Program-made: the position numbers and the translations under genes | The notes under the pieces: model-generated | Databases searched by the model: none | Told to the model about the DNA's origin: nothing | What the model saw: the letters and a program-made list of their open reading frames with translations, nothing else | Assembly (NCBI RefSeq): GCF_024868665.1 | Contig: NC_079891.1 | Span: 13,719,477 to 13,783,476 of the forward strand | From: Triplophysa rosa | Taxonomy: Eukaryota; Chordata; Actinopteri; Cypriniformes; Nemacheilidae | DNA: 64,000 nucleotides | Reading direction: 5' to 3' | Shown here: piece after piece, positions 1 through 10,612 of the stretch | How the letters are laid out: every line of letters starts with the position of its first letter | How positions within the stretch are numbered: the stretch's first letter is position 1

Positions 1-284
1 CTGGTGCTCTTCTCGAAGAGAAGACCCGCGGAGTTGCTTGATCAAGTGGGTGCGGTCCTTCCAGAGACTCGAGAATAATCTCTCCCCTTCCACACTGAAC
101 GTGTATGTAGCCGCTGTTGCCGCTCATCACGACCCAGTTGCTGGTAGTCTCTAGGACAGCACAACCTGATCATTTGGTTCCTAAGGGGCGCGGGAAGGCT
201 ACCACCTCACCCACGCTCCGTACCCTCTTACGACCTTGATGCGGTCCTATTGAGCATCCTCCCGAGAGCCGTCTTCATCGTGAA

Positions 285-850
285 GTGAGAAAGAGCGGCA
301 TCTCCGAGGGGGGTAGCGGACCTACAAGCATTCTCCGTGTCCACAGATTGCCTAGAACTCGGGCCCGGTTATTTTCACGGTATCCTGAGACCCCGGCCCG
401 GCTACGTGCCCAAAGTTCCCACCTCTCCCCCGAGACACCAGGTGGTGAACTTACAGGCGCTCCCCACTGGGGAGGAAGACCCAACCCCATCCGTGTTGTG
501 TCCAGTACGTGCATCGCGCCTCTGCTTGGACCGCACGCAGAGTCGCAGTAGCTCTGAGCAGCTCTTTGTCTGTTTTGGAGATCAGCAGGGAGGGCTGTCT
601 CAAACAGAGATTGGCGCATTGGATCATGGACGCCGTCACTATGGCGTACCTGTCCTAGTTCGCCTACGCCCACTGGGTGAGTGCTCTCTCCACACGGAGT
701 ACAGCCTCCTCGTGGGCACTGGCTCGAGGCGCCTCTCTGGCAGACATTTGCAGAGCTGCGGGTTGGGCTACACCCATCACCCATCACAGCCTTCGCGTAA
801 AACCGGTCGGCAAGTCTTTGCGGGCATCAGGCAAGACCGGCGACCGGTAG
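285..850 (+). pseudogene. DIRS tyrosine recombinase remnant
   Basis: The recombinase would cut and rejoin the circular DNA intermediate of the element. The sequence starts in one frame (residues such as DCLELGPGYF, then RPRPGYVPKVP, then LCPVRA near 500) and continues in a second frame with SSWALARGASLADICRAAGW near 705-765, a stretch typical of fish DIRS recombinases around the catalytic Arg/His box. At least one frameshift separates the two halves, near 600, and an in-frame stop occurs near 658. The N-terminal part of the enzyme is degenerate. I recognise the family from the pattern of conserved blocks; I did not run an alignment. Confidence 0.75.
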
Positions 851-1571
851 GGTGTACGCCTATGACAGTACCTGACCCTAAGGGGGTCAGCGTACTACTA
901 GCCTCCCTTCTTCCCCCACTGGGTGAAGAACAGGCACTCCATCCATCACTAGCAAGCACCTCCTGTGAGCGGGCTGGGCAGAGCAGCCCTGCCCCTTAGG
1001 CCGGGTATCACCTGAGTTATTCACTACATAGCTCTAACCGGACCTAGTGCTACCAGACGTTGCAACCCCCCAGCAGGGCGGTTCCGTCTGATGTATCCTC
1101 ATGCTGGTTCCCACCTTGGTAACCCATGACCTCCTTAGGTGGACCTCCACCTCACGGTTAACTCCTTCAGTCCGCACTTTCTTCCCATGAGTTCTCCCCC
1201 ATCGGTGAGATCATGTTGGTATCTCCACTAGTCTCCTCCCTGTGGTAGGAAGTGGTCTCTGTAGCGCATCCCCCGCTTGAGTAAGTAGCGCTTACCCAGT
1301 GGCCTTACGGTTCCGGGTGGCTTCTCGCTGTTAGAGAACAAGGCCGCCGCCTGTGAGGCCGAAGGTAGGGTCCTTCCCACCTTTCAAGAAAGCTCTGGGA
1401 CCCCCTACCTACCCACTGGTAGGTTACAATTTTGCGGTAGCATCACGGCTGACACGCCCAGGCCAGTCACCATCGCTTCGTTTAGATTGTGACAGGGCAC
1501 AGTGTTATGGCGTTTTCCATTGGAACCCCATCTGTCGGTTCGACACAACGTCAAGAGACCGACAGAAAGGG

Positions 1572-1904
1572 AACGTCTCGGTTACGTTTGTAACCTCGGT
1601 TCCCTGATGGAGGGAACGAGACGTTGTGTCCTCTTGCCACAACACGTGCTGTCCACTGCAGCAGTCGTGAGAGGTCTCAGGCTCCTCAGAACTAAGGTGA
1701 ATGAATGAGGCACGCCGTCTCCCTTTTATACCGGGATATCCGGGGGCGGAGTCCGGCATGCAAATGTCATTCGCCAATTTTCATTGGCCTTTTCTAAGAA
1801 GTCGGAAGTGATTGATTCTCAAGGACGAACCCCATTTGTCGGTTCGACACAACGTCTCGTTCCCTCCATCAGGGAACCGAGGTTACAAACGTAACCGAGA
1901 CGTT
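1572..1904. repeat. DIRS terminal inverted repeat with perfect 59-bp arms
   Basis: The arms are 1572-1630 and 1846-1904. I read them as identical in reverse complement over all 59 positions, including the core GGTTCCCTGATGGAGGGAAC. The 215-bp spacer holds a TATA-like stretch (TTTTATACC, about 1724) and the motif GCATGCAAAT. The same structure closes copy F at 46074-46401 with slightly different arm sequence. Confidence 0.85.
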
Positions 1905-1950
1905 TCTCGTCCATTTCCGTGAGTGGCCTCGAGCACACATGGGATCTTTT

Positions 1951-2230
1951 TTAAAGGGACACTCCACCCAAAAATGAAAATTCTGTTATGGATTACTCAC
2001 CCTCTAGTTTTTCCAAACCTGTTTAAATTTCTTTGTTCGGTTGAACACAAAGATATTTGGTAGAATGTTAGCAACTGAAAATTCTTTGGCATCATTGACT
2101 ACCATATCAGAAAAAAATATAATGGTAGTCAAAGGTGACCCAGAATTGTTTGCTTTCCGAAATCCCCCAAAACATATTTTGAGTCCATCAGAACAAAAAA
2201 TATATACAATACCTAGGAAACCATTCAGAT
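1951..2230 (+). mobile_element. Fish short interspersed/MITE-type repeat (copy 1)
   Basis: It begins with TTAAAGGGACACTCCACCC and continues with the widespread teleost pattern ATGAAAATTCTGTTAT, CTCACCCTCTAG and GTTGAACACAAAGATAT. The same family recurs at 5868-5960, 20727-20957 (minus), 46575-46755 (minus) and 50757-50890. It carries no coding capacity. The right edge is approximate. Confidence 0.7.
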
Positions 2231-2439
2231 AAGTAAATATAGCAATAGAAACGTCTTTTGGCAGTTGTTAACTTTGATTTGACACCGGAAAATAATTGGG
2301 CTAGTTTTCATTCCTTTTGGGCGGGTTTTGTGGGGTCATTGGGCTGCTTTCAGGAAGCTAGTTAGCAAGATCCCTGTGACCAGCAGCAATGACAAGGTAT
2401 GCTAATGTTTACATGATGACTAGCTAGAATTCTATATAA

Positions 2440-2932
2440 TCTAGTTCAGTGATGGGATGGGACTATTTTGTATTTAAATGTGTTTAATCTAAGTATTTTC
2501 AAACTAAAATACTTTTTGCTAATCAACCTCCTTATTAGACTGCATGGATGGGCAGTGTTTCAAATACATCCATTTGAAATACAAAATACTATTATTTTAT
2601 AATAGTATTTTGTATTTAAATGCATTTAATCTAGTATTTTTGTATTTATTTGTGTATAGCCTAGTTAATTCAAGAAGTCAGCAGTCTAAAGAGGTTGATG
2701 GGCAAAAAGTATTTTGTATTTTGAAAATACAAAAATACAAAGACTTATTTTAGAATGTTAAGTTCTACGTCTGTAGTTATTTTGGTGAAAGTAACTCAAA
2801 AGTAATACAGGAGTCATGTAACGTATTACAATTCTGAGACAGTAATATTGTAAGGTAAGGAATTACTTTTAAATAACAGTAACAAGTAATCTGTAATGTA
2901 TTACAGTTTGGAAGTAACTTGCACAACACTGC
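2440..2932. repeat. AT-rich repeat block, probably two DNA-transposon relics
   Basis: The first part contains an internal palindrome (CAAAATACTATTATTTTATAAT and its complement, about 2580-2615) and many copies of TTTTGTATTT. The second part ends in AAGTAACTTGCACAACACTG, which resembles a terminus seen in many fish hAT relics. No matching target duplication was found, so boundaries are uncertain. Confidence 0.45.
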
Positions 2933-3122
2933 TCATTTCTGTGTGGACATTTCCTGAAACTAATGATTGGCTTTTGAAATGTCATCAAAATAACATCAGA
3001 CTCCTGAAAGCTCTTTAACTAATGTCAGGGATTATATTGACTTAAATGAAGAATATGTTGATGTTTTCTGCTTGAAATGCTGATGAGACCAGAGGAAACA
3101 CAGAAGAGAAATCTGTACTCAC

Positions 3123-4143
3123 TGGATGTGATGATCTCAGCCTCCATCATGTGATGTCTCATTCTGACTCTGCAGTGATATTTAGTGTCAGTGTTATATA
3201 CAGTGATCATGTGTTTCACACTGAATCCATCTGTGTCATCTCTGTGTGTGTCTGGAGATTCAGATGTTAAAGTGACTCCTTCACTGTTCAGCCACACAAG
3301 ATCAGGTTCAGGATGCCAGCCTTTAGATTCACACTGTAGATGAAGACCACCAGAACCATCAAACCCACCTACAGTGATGACTGGAACACTGCCTACAGCT
3401 ACACAAGACAAGGATGAAAAACATTTGTTTATTACGTTTTCTGACAAGAGACTTTTGTTAAACGTTTGTTCTGGCATATTTGGGATTCTAACAAAAGAAA
3501 AACACTAGAAACAAAATCATGAACATTATCACTAAACTAATCAATCATAACTAAACTCATTCAGTGTTAGTTTCAGTGGTTTGCTCACCTTCAACAGAGA
3601 CATCAACAGTGACGTCATCAAACCAGGATTAAGACTGAATGAAACACTTGTAACGTCCTTCATCAGAGATTTGGACTCTTGAGAGTTTGAGTGATGTGTT
3701 TCCTTTCTCTAGTTCTTCTGTAAACACTTGAGTTCTTCCTCTGTACGACTGAAGCTGATCTGTGTTTATGTCTTTATGATCTTAATACAGATGAACTATT
3801 GAGACTTTCAGATCAAGTCTGAACCACTCGACTCTCATGTTCACAGCACTGATGTTGGGTTTGATAGAACACGGCAGAATCACATCTTCACCAGATACAG
3901 TCATCACAGGAGCTGAAGGCCCGATCACCTCGTACTCATCTGATATCAGATTTATATGAATTATTGACACACAAGTCAAACACTGAGATTCAAACATTTC
4001 TATGAAGCAAAATCAGGTGCATCCAATACTGTTTTATAAATTATTGCAGCGTCTCTCATATATTACACATGTAAACACAATAAACAGTTACCTGATTCTG
4101 TAATTCCACGAATAATCAGTAAAACCACACAGATGAACGTCAT
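3123..4143 (-). pseudogene. Butyrophilin/B7-like immunoglobulin gene, three exons with two in-frame stops
   Basis: Three exons fit together in phase on the minus strand. Exon 1 (4143-4092) gives a start Met and a hydrophobic signal peptide, MTFICVVLLIIRGITES. Exon 2 (3939-3589) gives a V-type Ig domain with first Cys in ILPCSIKP and second Cys in GRYKCFIQS. Exon 3 (3398-3123) gives a C-type Ig domain with LQCESKGWHPEPD and KYHCRVRM. Consensus splice sites flank each exon and all junctions are phase 1. Members of this family are cell-surface proteins that modulate T cells. Exon 2 has stop codons at 3782-3784 and 3629-3631, both in frame, and no transmembrane exon is visible downstream. It is therefore probably a pseudogene. 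A sequencing error at both sites is less likely. Confidence 0.75.
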
Positions 4144-4379
4144 CTCTGAATGACACGTCACTAAAAAAAAGTGCTATTACAAATAGGCAGTTCCACAGAT
4201 GAGAAGAGAGCATTTTACCTTAACACTTACAACAGTATTTAATGAAGTCATACAATTTCAGTCTGTCAGGAGAGAACTGGTTAAACTGGTGAAGATCATG
4301 AGATATAAATGGAGTTCAGGAGGAGTTTGTTAATCTGTCAATCTGTCAAAGATTGTATTTAAATACAGATTCATGATAT

Positions 4380-5445
4380 GGTTGCTATATCACACATACT
4401 GTAGATCTACACGCAGTTTTGTAGTCGAGGGTATACGCAGGTATACGGCGTATACCCACTTCTTTATCAGTCGGCATTGAGTATACCCACTTGTGTAGTG
4501 CAGGGTAGGCACGGGTATATGGCTTATACCCTCGGTAATTTTTCCATGGTGTGTCATAAAAGTCGTGAATAACAGGACAAACTGAAAGAACTGCTGCCAA
4601 TATTGTAGAAAACGCATATGACTGGTCTCAGATCTGACCTACCTCAGCGTTCTACAAGCGCTCATCAATCTTATTGAGATGGCCAATCAAATGAAGATCA
4701 AAGCCGACCGAGTATTACTGTTCAACCAAATGAAAGAAGGTGGGAGTTGTTTTTGACAGAAGTCCATCTCGAGGTCAGGTTTACTGTGACAGAGCGCAAT
4801 GTAAGTATTTTTGAGGGGGCCGGTCTGTAAATGAGGGGGTCATTATGTATATGTGTCTGTCTATTACTAAAATTACTATTACACGTTTCGTGCACTTCAA
4901 TGCCCTTTATGTCCACTTCGCAGGGCTCTTACGGGCGAATTGAACAAACCTCTGAAGCGGTAAGAGACGCATAGAAAATATGCAGAGGGGAGTCGTGAGG
5001 ACCACGATTAAGAACCGCAGTAGCTCGGCGGCTACCAGTCAAACCATTGGCTTACGTTTTACATTACAATGCAGAGTGTTTGAGGGTGAGAAAAGTTTCT
5101 GTTGAGAAAAGTCTTTCGACACTACAAGAAGTCAAATGCAGTGTAATTGTTATCTTTAGCAGTCTACGCATTTTCGTAATTTATAAAAAAAACATAATAT
5201 TGTGCACACCCGCCATTGCAACGTACAAATTAAACTCTTGGCGCAAAAGATGCTTCGCACAACACGTGACATAATTAAACCAATATCTTAGAAAACAGCG
5301 GGCATCGCTGATTGGTCGATCAACCAGAGTATCAAATCAACAACTCCTTATTTTTTATTTTAAGCAATCAAAAATCTGAGGGGGCCGTACATGTAAATGA
5401 GGGGGCCTAGGTCCCCTCAGGCCCCCTCGTGGCTATGCTACTGCT
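4380..5445. repeat. Mixed repeat sequence with GA/GGGGGCC termini
   Basis: No gene is evident. The motif GAGGGGGCC followed by TGTAAATGAGGGGG occurs twice (about 4812 and 5378), and the segment ends with GGCCCCCTCGTGGCTATGCTA, which resembles the end of a fish DNA transposon. Near 4450 the phrase TATACCCACTTCT appears, and it recurs at 6478, suggesting that 4450-6490 was inserted or rearranged as a unit. Boundaries are not resolved. Confidence 0.35.
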
Positions 5446-6158
5446 AAGTAGCTAAATGTTTTATGATAGAAATGTCAATGATAGTTCAAATGTCGCGTCT
5501 AAAAACGCGTGCAAAATGCTGGCTGCGTCGCTTTCTTCCCGCTTCAAGATGGTAAACGACCGAATGTACAATCCAGTCATGTTAACTACAAAACGCCGAA
5601 AGCATTTACACATTTCAGGTAATGTCAGTGTGACAAGACAAAAACATGACCAGACCTTCACTAGTTCATGCTAAAGCGCATGGCTTACTCAGTGTTCAGG
5701 TTGTGGTTAAACAGCTATATTGTTTGCAAATATTTCAAATGCATAACTTCTAAACAAATTCTCGTTCTTTAATTCTGTTTCTATATTCTTTAAATGTTAC
5801 CTTTTTGAATAAAAAAAACAAGTATCTGCAACTATTGTAATTTGATGTCTATGTTATTACTAAAAAGTTAAAGGGATAGTTCACTCAAAACTGCATTCTG
5901 TTATCACTCGTTTATCTTTATGTAATTTCAAACCCAAATGCTTTTTCATGAAACATAGATTGAATAATATTTGTATGAAAATATTGACCACGAGTTTACT
6001 TTTTTACTGATGCTGATAACCATGAAAATACAGACATAGTTGTATTTTAGCTATTGTTATCTAATTTGCACTCTAAAAGTCTTAAAATGCTCATATACAT
6101 TTCAAGGAAGTCAACTTTTTTTGGACATTGGTATTTCTAAAATCCTGCGTACAGCCCT
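5446..6158. other. Non-coding stretch with one MITE copy at 5868-5960
   Basis: Nothing gene-like was found. A second copy of the repeat described at 1951 begins TTAAAGGGATAGTTCACTC at about 5868 and fades by about 5960. Confidence 0.5.
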
Positions 6159-6292
6159 GGGGTCTCATTTATAAACGTTGTGTACGCACGGTTTTATAAT
6201 TCTGAATTTTTTTGGCGTACGCTGTTTTTGGCTTTCGGGCGCACGTACACCTTTAGTAAGGATCCTATGCACAGTTTTATAAATGAGACCCC
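6159..6292. mobile_element. 134-bp palindromic MITE
   Basis: The ends are GGGGTCTCATTTATAAA and its reverse complement. Inner sequences around GTACGCAC are also roughly complementary, so the whole unit could fold into a hairpin. It encodes nothing. No clear target duplication was seen. Confidence 0.65.
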
Positions 6293-7154
6293 TGGTTGTC
6301 TCGTCATATAGCCTGTTGGCCAGGATTGATTGCAGAATCTGCACCTCTTCTGTGGCCATCACTAATTTCTGATACGAAACTTCAAAATGTGCATAAAACC
6401 AGGGAAACCTGGCATTATAACACAGAGGTGGTCATCCTTTGCTGGGACGCTTTAATAATGGGTGCATAAATTAACAGTATACCCACTTCTCCAGGCACCA
6501 CTACACCACTGTCTACACGATATCAGTGCTTCAGTACATTTATAAAATGGAAAAGAAGTAAAAAATAACAGAAGGTGTATAATGCAGTTAGACATTTATA
6601 GTTTATACTCACGAACACTGTAATCACAGTGAGATGCATCACATCAGGTGTCAATGAATAAAGAAGTCCAGTCTGGAGTCTGTGAAGTGTGAACATAAAA
6701 CTGAGTCATAAACATGTGGAGACAAATGTGTTTCTACCGGCACACAACATTAAATGTCTGAGTTCCTGAGAACTGATTTAGTTTTACTTTCATCTGAATG
6801 AATGTCACACCCTTCAGATTATTCTAGCTGATAAACAGGGTGATAAAACCATTCTGTGTGTTTGTGTACAGTACATTTATTTTTCTCTACATAGTTTTAA
6901 CTTGAGTGATGCCATTTAAGTTTAATGAACTTGTTTTTCTACTCACTTTTTTAAAACCTCAAACTCTCTGCATCTGTAACTTGATCAGTTGTTTATACAA
7001 AACCTGTTCTTTTACATTCCTTAAACTGTAAATGTGATGATAAATAATGTAATGAGCTAAAGAAAGATTGTTCTGTGCTGTTTAAACGTAACCATTTCAA
7101 CCAGATACCTCAATAGCAAACAATGTGACAGATATTTAAAATATAAATACAATT
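6293..7154. other. Stretch with no recognisable gene
   Basis: I see no coding exon that can be supported and no named repeat. A possible minus-strand start codon followed by a splice donor (6639-6613) is too short to call. Confidence 0.4.
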
Positions 7155-8045
7155 CACGAGTTCGCCTCACAGATAATTAAGGTGGGACAGATAGAATGCG
7201 TATTTGGCGTGCTGTCCCGGGGCGAGGGTTCCGAGCTCAGCAAATACTCCCGAGCTCAGAACGCCCGCCCCTTGACTAGGGAAAGGGTCCCGGGCCCGGA
7301 GTGAGCCCTGAGCTGGGCTATCCCCCAGTGCTGAGCTGTAAAGGTATGGTGAGGAGACGGGGTGGAGGAGGGATTGCGAGAGATCCGAGAGAATGATGTT
7401 AAGGCGTCTTTACTATTTATAGGCGGATGCTGAGATTGGGTGATTGATTATTGAAAGCCAGCCGTGTTAATTACATACTCGTGCTCCTCCCGAACCTTGT
7501 TTATAAAACATCATTTCACGAGTTCGCCTCACAGATAATTAAGGTGGGGCAGATAGAATGCGTATTTGACGTGCTGTCCCGGGGCGAGGGTTCCGAGCTC
7601 GGCAAATACTCCCGAGCTCGGAACGCCCGCCCCTTGACTGGGGAAAGGGTCCCGGGCCCGGAGTGAGCCCTGAGCTGGGCTATCCCCCGGTGCTGAGCTG
7701 TAAAGGTATGGTGAGGAGACGGGGTGGAGGAGGGATTGCGAGAGATCCGAGAGAATGATGTTAAGGCATCTTTACTATTTATAGGCGGATGCTGAAATTG
7801 GGTGATTGATTATTGAAAGCCAGCCGTGTTAATTACATGCTCGTGCTACTCCCGAACCTTGTTTATAAAACATCATTTCACGAGTTCGCCTCACAGATAA
7901 TTAAGGTGGGACGGATAGAATGCGTATTTGACGTGCTGTCCTGGGGCGAGGGTTCCGAGCTCGGCAAATACTCCCGAGCTCGGAACGCCCGCCCCTTGAC
8001 CGGGGAAAGGGTCCCAAGCCCAGAGTGAGCCCTGACCCGGGCTAT
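7155..8045. repeat. Tandem repeat, 362-bp period, about 2.5 copies
   Basis: The unit beginning CACGAGTTCGCCTCACAG recurs at 7155, 7517 and 7879, giving an exact 362-bp period twice. Copies differ at few positions. The third breaks off after GGGCTATCCCC near 8045. Each unit is GC-rich in its first half and contains GGGAAAGGGTCCC. Two near-identical 71-residue open frames (7451-7666 and 7813-8028) arise only because the repeat is copied, and I do not treat them as genes. Confidence 0.9.
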
Positions 8046-8428
8046 CCCCAAAGAAAGCAAGTGTGCAGGACAGCCAACGGAACAACTTATTCCCTAAAAA
8101 GCTGGCTTGAGAGGCGAGGTGCTGGCCTAGCTTGGAGAAAGGTTGCTCGTGCGTGTTCTGGTAGGAGTTAGTGAGCTGGAAGGAAAAGGGCAGTGAGGCT
8201 CTTGGGGAGCAGGCACTACTGTGGCCGTGCTGAAAGTAAAGAGGCTTTGGGATGCGATGTGGAGGAGCTGCAGCGGCCTCGAAAGAGGACTAGACTCCAC
8301 TAGAGTGGACGCTGCTGCGACAGTATGAAAAGATAGAAAACAGAAATAGAACAGGCTTCTGAGGAAGCGGCACTGCTGCGGCAGTGAAAAGTGTAAAAGG
8401 GGTCTCTGAGGAGCGAAGGAAGTAAAAG
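8046..8428. repeat. GC-rich degenerate repeat tract (left part)
   Basis: No gene is supported. The tract contains loose copies of CTGCTGCGGCAG and runs into the same kind of sequence after the solo LTR at 9359. The LTR clearly inserted into this tract. Confidence 0.5.
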
Positions 8429-9358
8429 TGTAATGCAAGACACTGGAGCCAGATGCAGGATCGAGAAGCTTTTAATGAGTAAATCCCTCACTTAACAACA
8501 AGGCAGACACAGTCTCTGACAAAAAAATAAATCCAGGAAAAAGGCAAAGGCTCGAGCGCTCGGCCAATAGACGTTAGGGGGAAAGCGGGGAAAGACCCCA
8601 AAAATAATTCCACTGAACATCCGCAGCAAGCGGGGAAAACCAAAAGTTAATTCACAGAGTGTCCGCAGCAACCGGGGAACCCCCAATTGTAATCCACTGA
8701 ACGTCCGCAGCAAGCGGGGAACCAGAGGTAAGCGATGGTAAATCACCGATGAGGATTCGTATAGAGCGGTCACGAACCCAGGCCACAGTCCGTTAGCTGA
8801 AGGCAACGATACAATCCCAGGACGACGTACACATATTCGGGCTGTAAAAATCCGTAGGCGAACTCAACGGGAGGTTTCCCGGGAGAAGAAGTGCTCGACT
8901 CGCATTGGTGATCCTCCTCGGCGGATAGCCGCCACTTGATGTCTGTAGCGAAGATAATCAAAGCAGGAGCAGCAAGAACAGGACAGGGTGAAAGCAGCAC
9001 TGGAGCCTGGACAAGACACGGTGATTAATAAAACTGGAAACAACAAGACTAGACCGACTCACCGGATGAAACGGCCAGCGATCGCCACAAAACAAACTGT
9101 AACGGACTGACACAGAACGCTGAACACACAGGGAATAAAAAGGGGGGATAATCAGAAGATGAAATGAGAAACCAGTTGGGGAAAATGAGAGTTAACGAGG
9201 AACCCAGGTGAATCAAACAAAGAGTAGGTGATAGGTAACAAGGGGGCGGGGCCACCCACACGCGGTCCTGGGGCACATGGCAATTGTCAAATGCTCGACA
9301 GAAACAAACAAAGGACCAGACAGACAAAACCCAGTAGTGCTAGACCCGAGCCCTGACA
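8429..9358 (-). mobile_element. Solo LTR of a Ty3/gypsy-type element, about 930 bp
   Basis: Read on the minus strand it starts TGTCAGGGCTCGGG and ends CTTGCATTACA, the usual TG...CA boundaries. A polyadenylation-like ATTAAAAG lies about 45 bp before its 3' end. Three direct copies of a roughly 42-bp unit containing CCGCAGCAAGCGGGGAA lie near 8621, 8663 and 8705. Flanks are AAAAG and AAAAT, a four-of-five match to a target duplication. No internal region is attached, so it is a solo LTR left by recombination. Confidence 0.7.
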
Positions 9359-10199
9359 AAAATCTGCGGCAGCCTCGAAGAAGAGGACTGGGCTTCTGTG
9401 AGAGAAGATGCTCTGCGATAGTGGGAAAAGATAGAAGGGCTCCTGCGGGAGCGGCACTGCTGCAGCAGTTGGGAGAAGGCGTCTGCTGTGGCAGATCAAG
9501 TGATGGAAGCACAGGCCCCTGCGGGGCGGTCGCTGTGGCGATACTGGCTTTGTGTAGCATGGTGTCTGCTGCGGCAGAGTATGAGTTGGAAGCACGGGCC
9601 CCTGCGGGGCGGTCGCTGCGGCGATACTGGCTTCTGGTGTCTTCTGCAGCTTTGAAAAGAGCTGGCCCCTGCGGGGCAGCTGAGACTGTGGTGATGGAGA
9701 TGCAAGCTCCTGCTGAAGCATGGTTGCTGCGGCGACAGAGAGAGGTCACAAGCTTTGCTGGAGAAGATGAGACTGTGTTGATGGAGATGCGGGTTCTTGC
9801 TGGGGCATAAGTCCTGTTGAATTGGTGCTTACTGAGCGGTGGAGTGTAGAAGTGAGAGAAGTGGTGGGGTTGGAGGGGATGTCTGCTGCGGCAGAGTGTG
9901 GGCTTGGGGAAGTGTCTGCTGTGGCAGAGCATGGGCTGATGATTCGGGCAATGAGGGTCCAATGGGCCTCTTGATGCTGGAGCGATCTGACCAGATGTAG
10001 CTCTTGAAAGCGTCTTATGACCGCCAACCCAGGGTTTGGGTCTGGGGTTCGGAGAAGCCTATGCGGGAGTATTGGCTGGAGGATGGTTTGCTGGAAAACC
10101 GGAATGGAGTAAAATGGATTATAGGTATTTTGGAACCAGAAGAGGGTGGCGGGTTTGTTGGAGTCGTCAGCGAAGAGCGTGTTGTAGGAGTGCTTAGAC
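9359..10199. repeat. GC-rich degenerate repeat tract (right part)
   Basis: The phrase GGGCCCCTGCGGGGCGGTCG recurs in two units about 83 bp apart (9505 and 9588), and TCTGCTGYGGCAGA recurs near 9483, 9568, 9890 and 9918. Long open frames occur on both strands (for example minus 9962-9213), but they consist of repeated low-complexity peptide and match no family I know. I call this a decayed minisatellite-like tract, not a gene. Confidence 0.5.
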
Positions 10200-10612
10200 T
10201 TGTGGGCGTCGGAGATGCGGGTAGGCTGAGAGGGTTGGGTATGGTTGGATGGGAGAACTGTGGATTGAAGATGTAGATGTAGTATCCTCTTTACGTTTGA
10301 TCGGTCATGCTGTACTTGATGGAATAGGAGATCGATTCGGTGTCTACAATTGAAAAGTTGTTTGGGTTGAAGCTGGAAGTGGTGGAGAGTTCCGAGCGTC
10401 TTAACCTGTAGGCGTCGGAGATGCGGGTAGAATGAGAAGGTTGGGTATGGTTGGATGGGAGACTGTAGGTTGAAGATTTAGATGTAGTGTCCTCTTTTCG
10501 TTTGATTGGTCTTGCTGTGCTTGGTGAAATAGGAGATTGATTTGGTGTCTACAACTGAAATGTCCGAGATGGTTGGGTGGACTTTTGGGTTGAAACTGGA
10601 AATGGTGGTTAA
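10200..10612. repeat. Tandem duplication, about 206-bp period, two copies
   Basis: The block starting GCGTCGGAGATGCGGGTA at 10206 is repeated at 10412. Both copies continue through GGTTGGGTATGGTTGGATGG, TGATTGGTC/TGATCGGTC and TTTGGGTTGAA. They differ at scattered positions, so the duplication is not recent. Confidence 0.8.

Larger units (their letters stand above)
1..1945 (+). mobile_element. 3' part of a DIRS-like retrotransposon (copy A, truncated by the window start)
   Basis: This stretch aligns by eye, block for block, with 44311-46401, the 3' half of another DIRS-like copy in this window. It runs from the region ahead of the tyrosine recombinase, through the recombinase remnant, into a long 3' untranslated segment and a terminal inverted repeat. 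DIRS elements integrate with a tyrosine recombinase rather than a DDE integrase and lack ordinary LTRs. The coding part is broken by frameshifts and stops, so this is a dead copy. Its 5' part lies outside the window. A MITE follows directly at about 1951. Confidence 0.8.

Noticed and set aside
6613..6639. Possible alternative first exon of the butyrophilin-like gene
   Set aside because: Nine codons followed by GTGAGT is too little, and a better signal-peptide exon exists at 4092-4143 in the right phase.
7451..8028. Two near-identical 71-residue open frames
   Set aside because: They are copies created by the 362-bp tandem repeat and match no family.
9213..9962. 249-codon open frame on the minus strand
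   Set aside because: It consists of repeated low-complexity peptide produced by the GC-rich repeats and runs into the solo LTR; no domain or splice signals support a gene.
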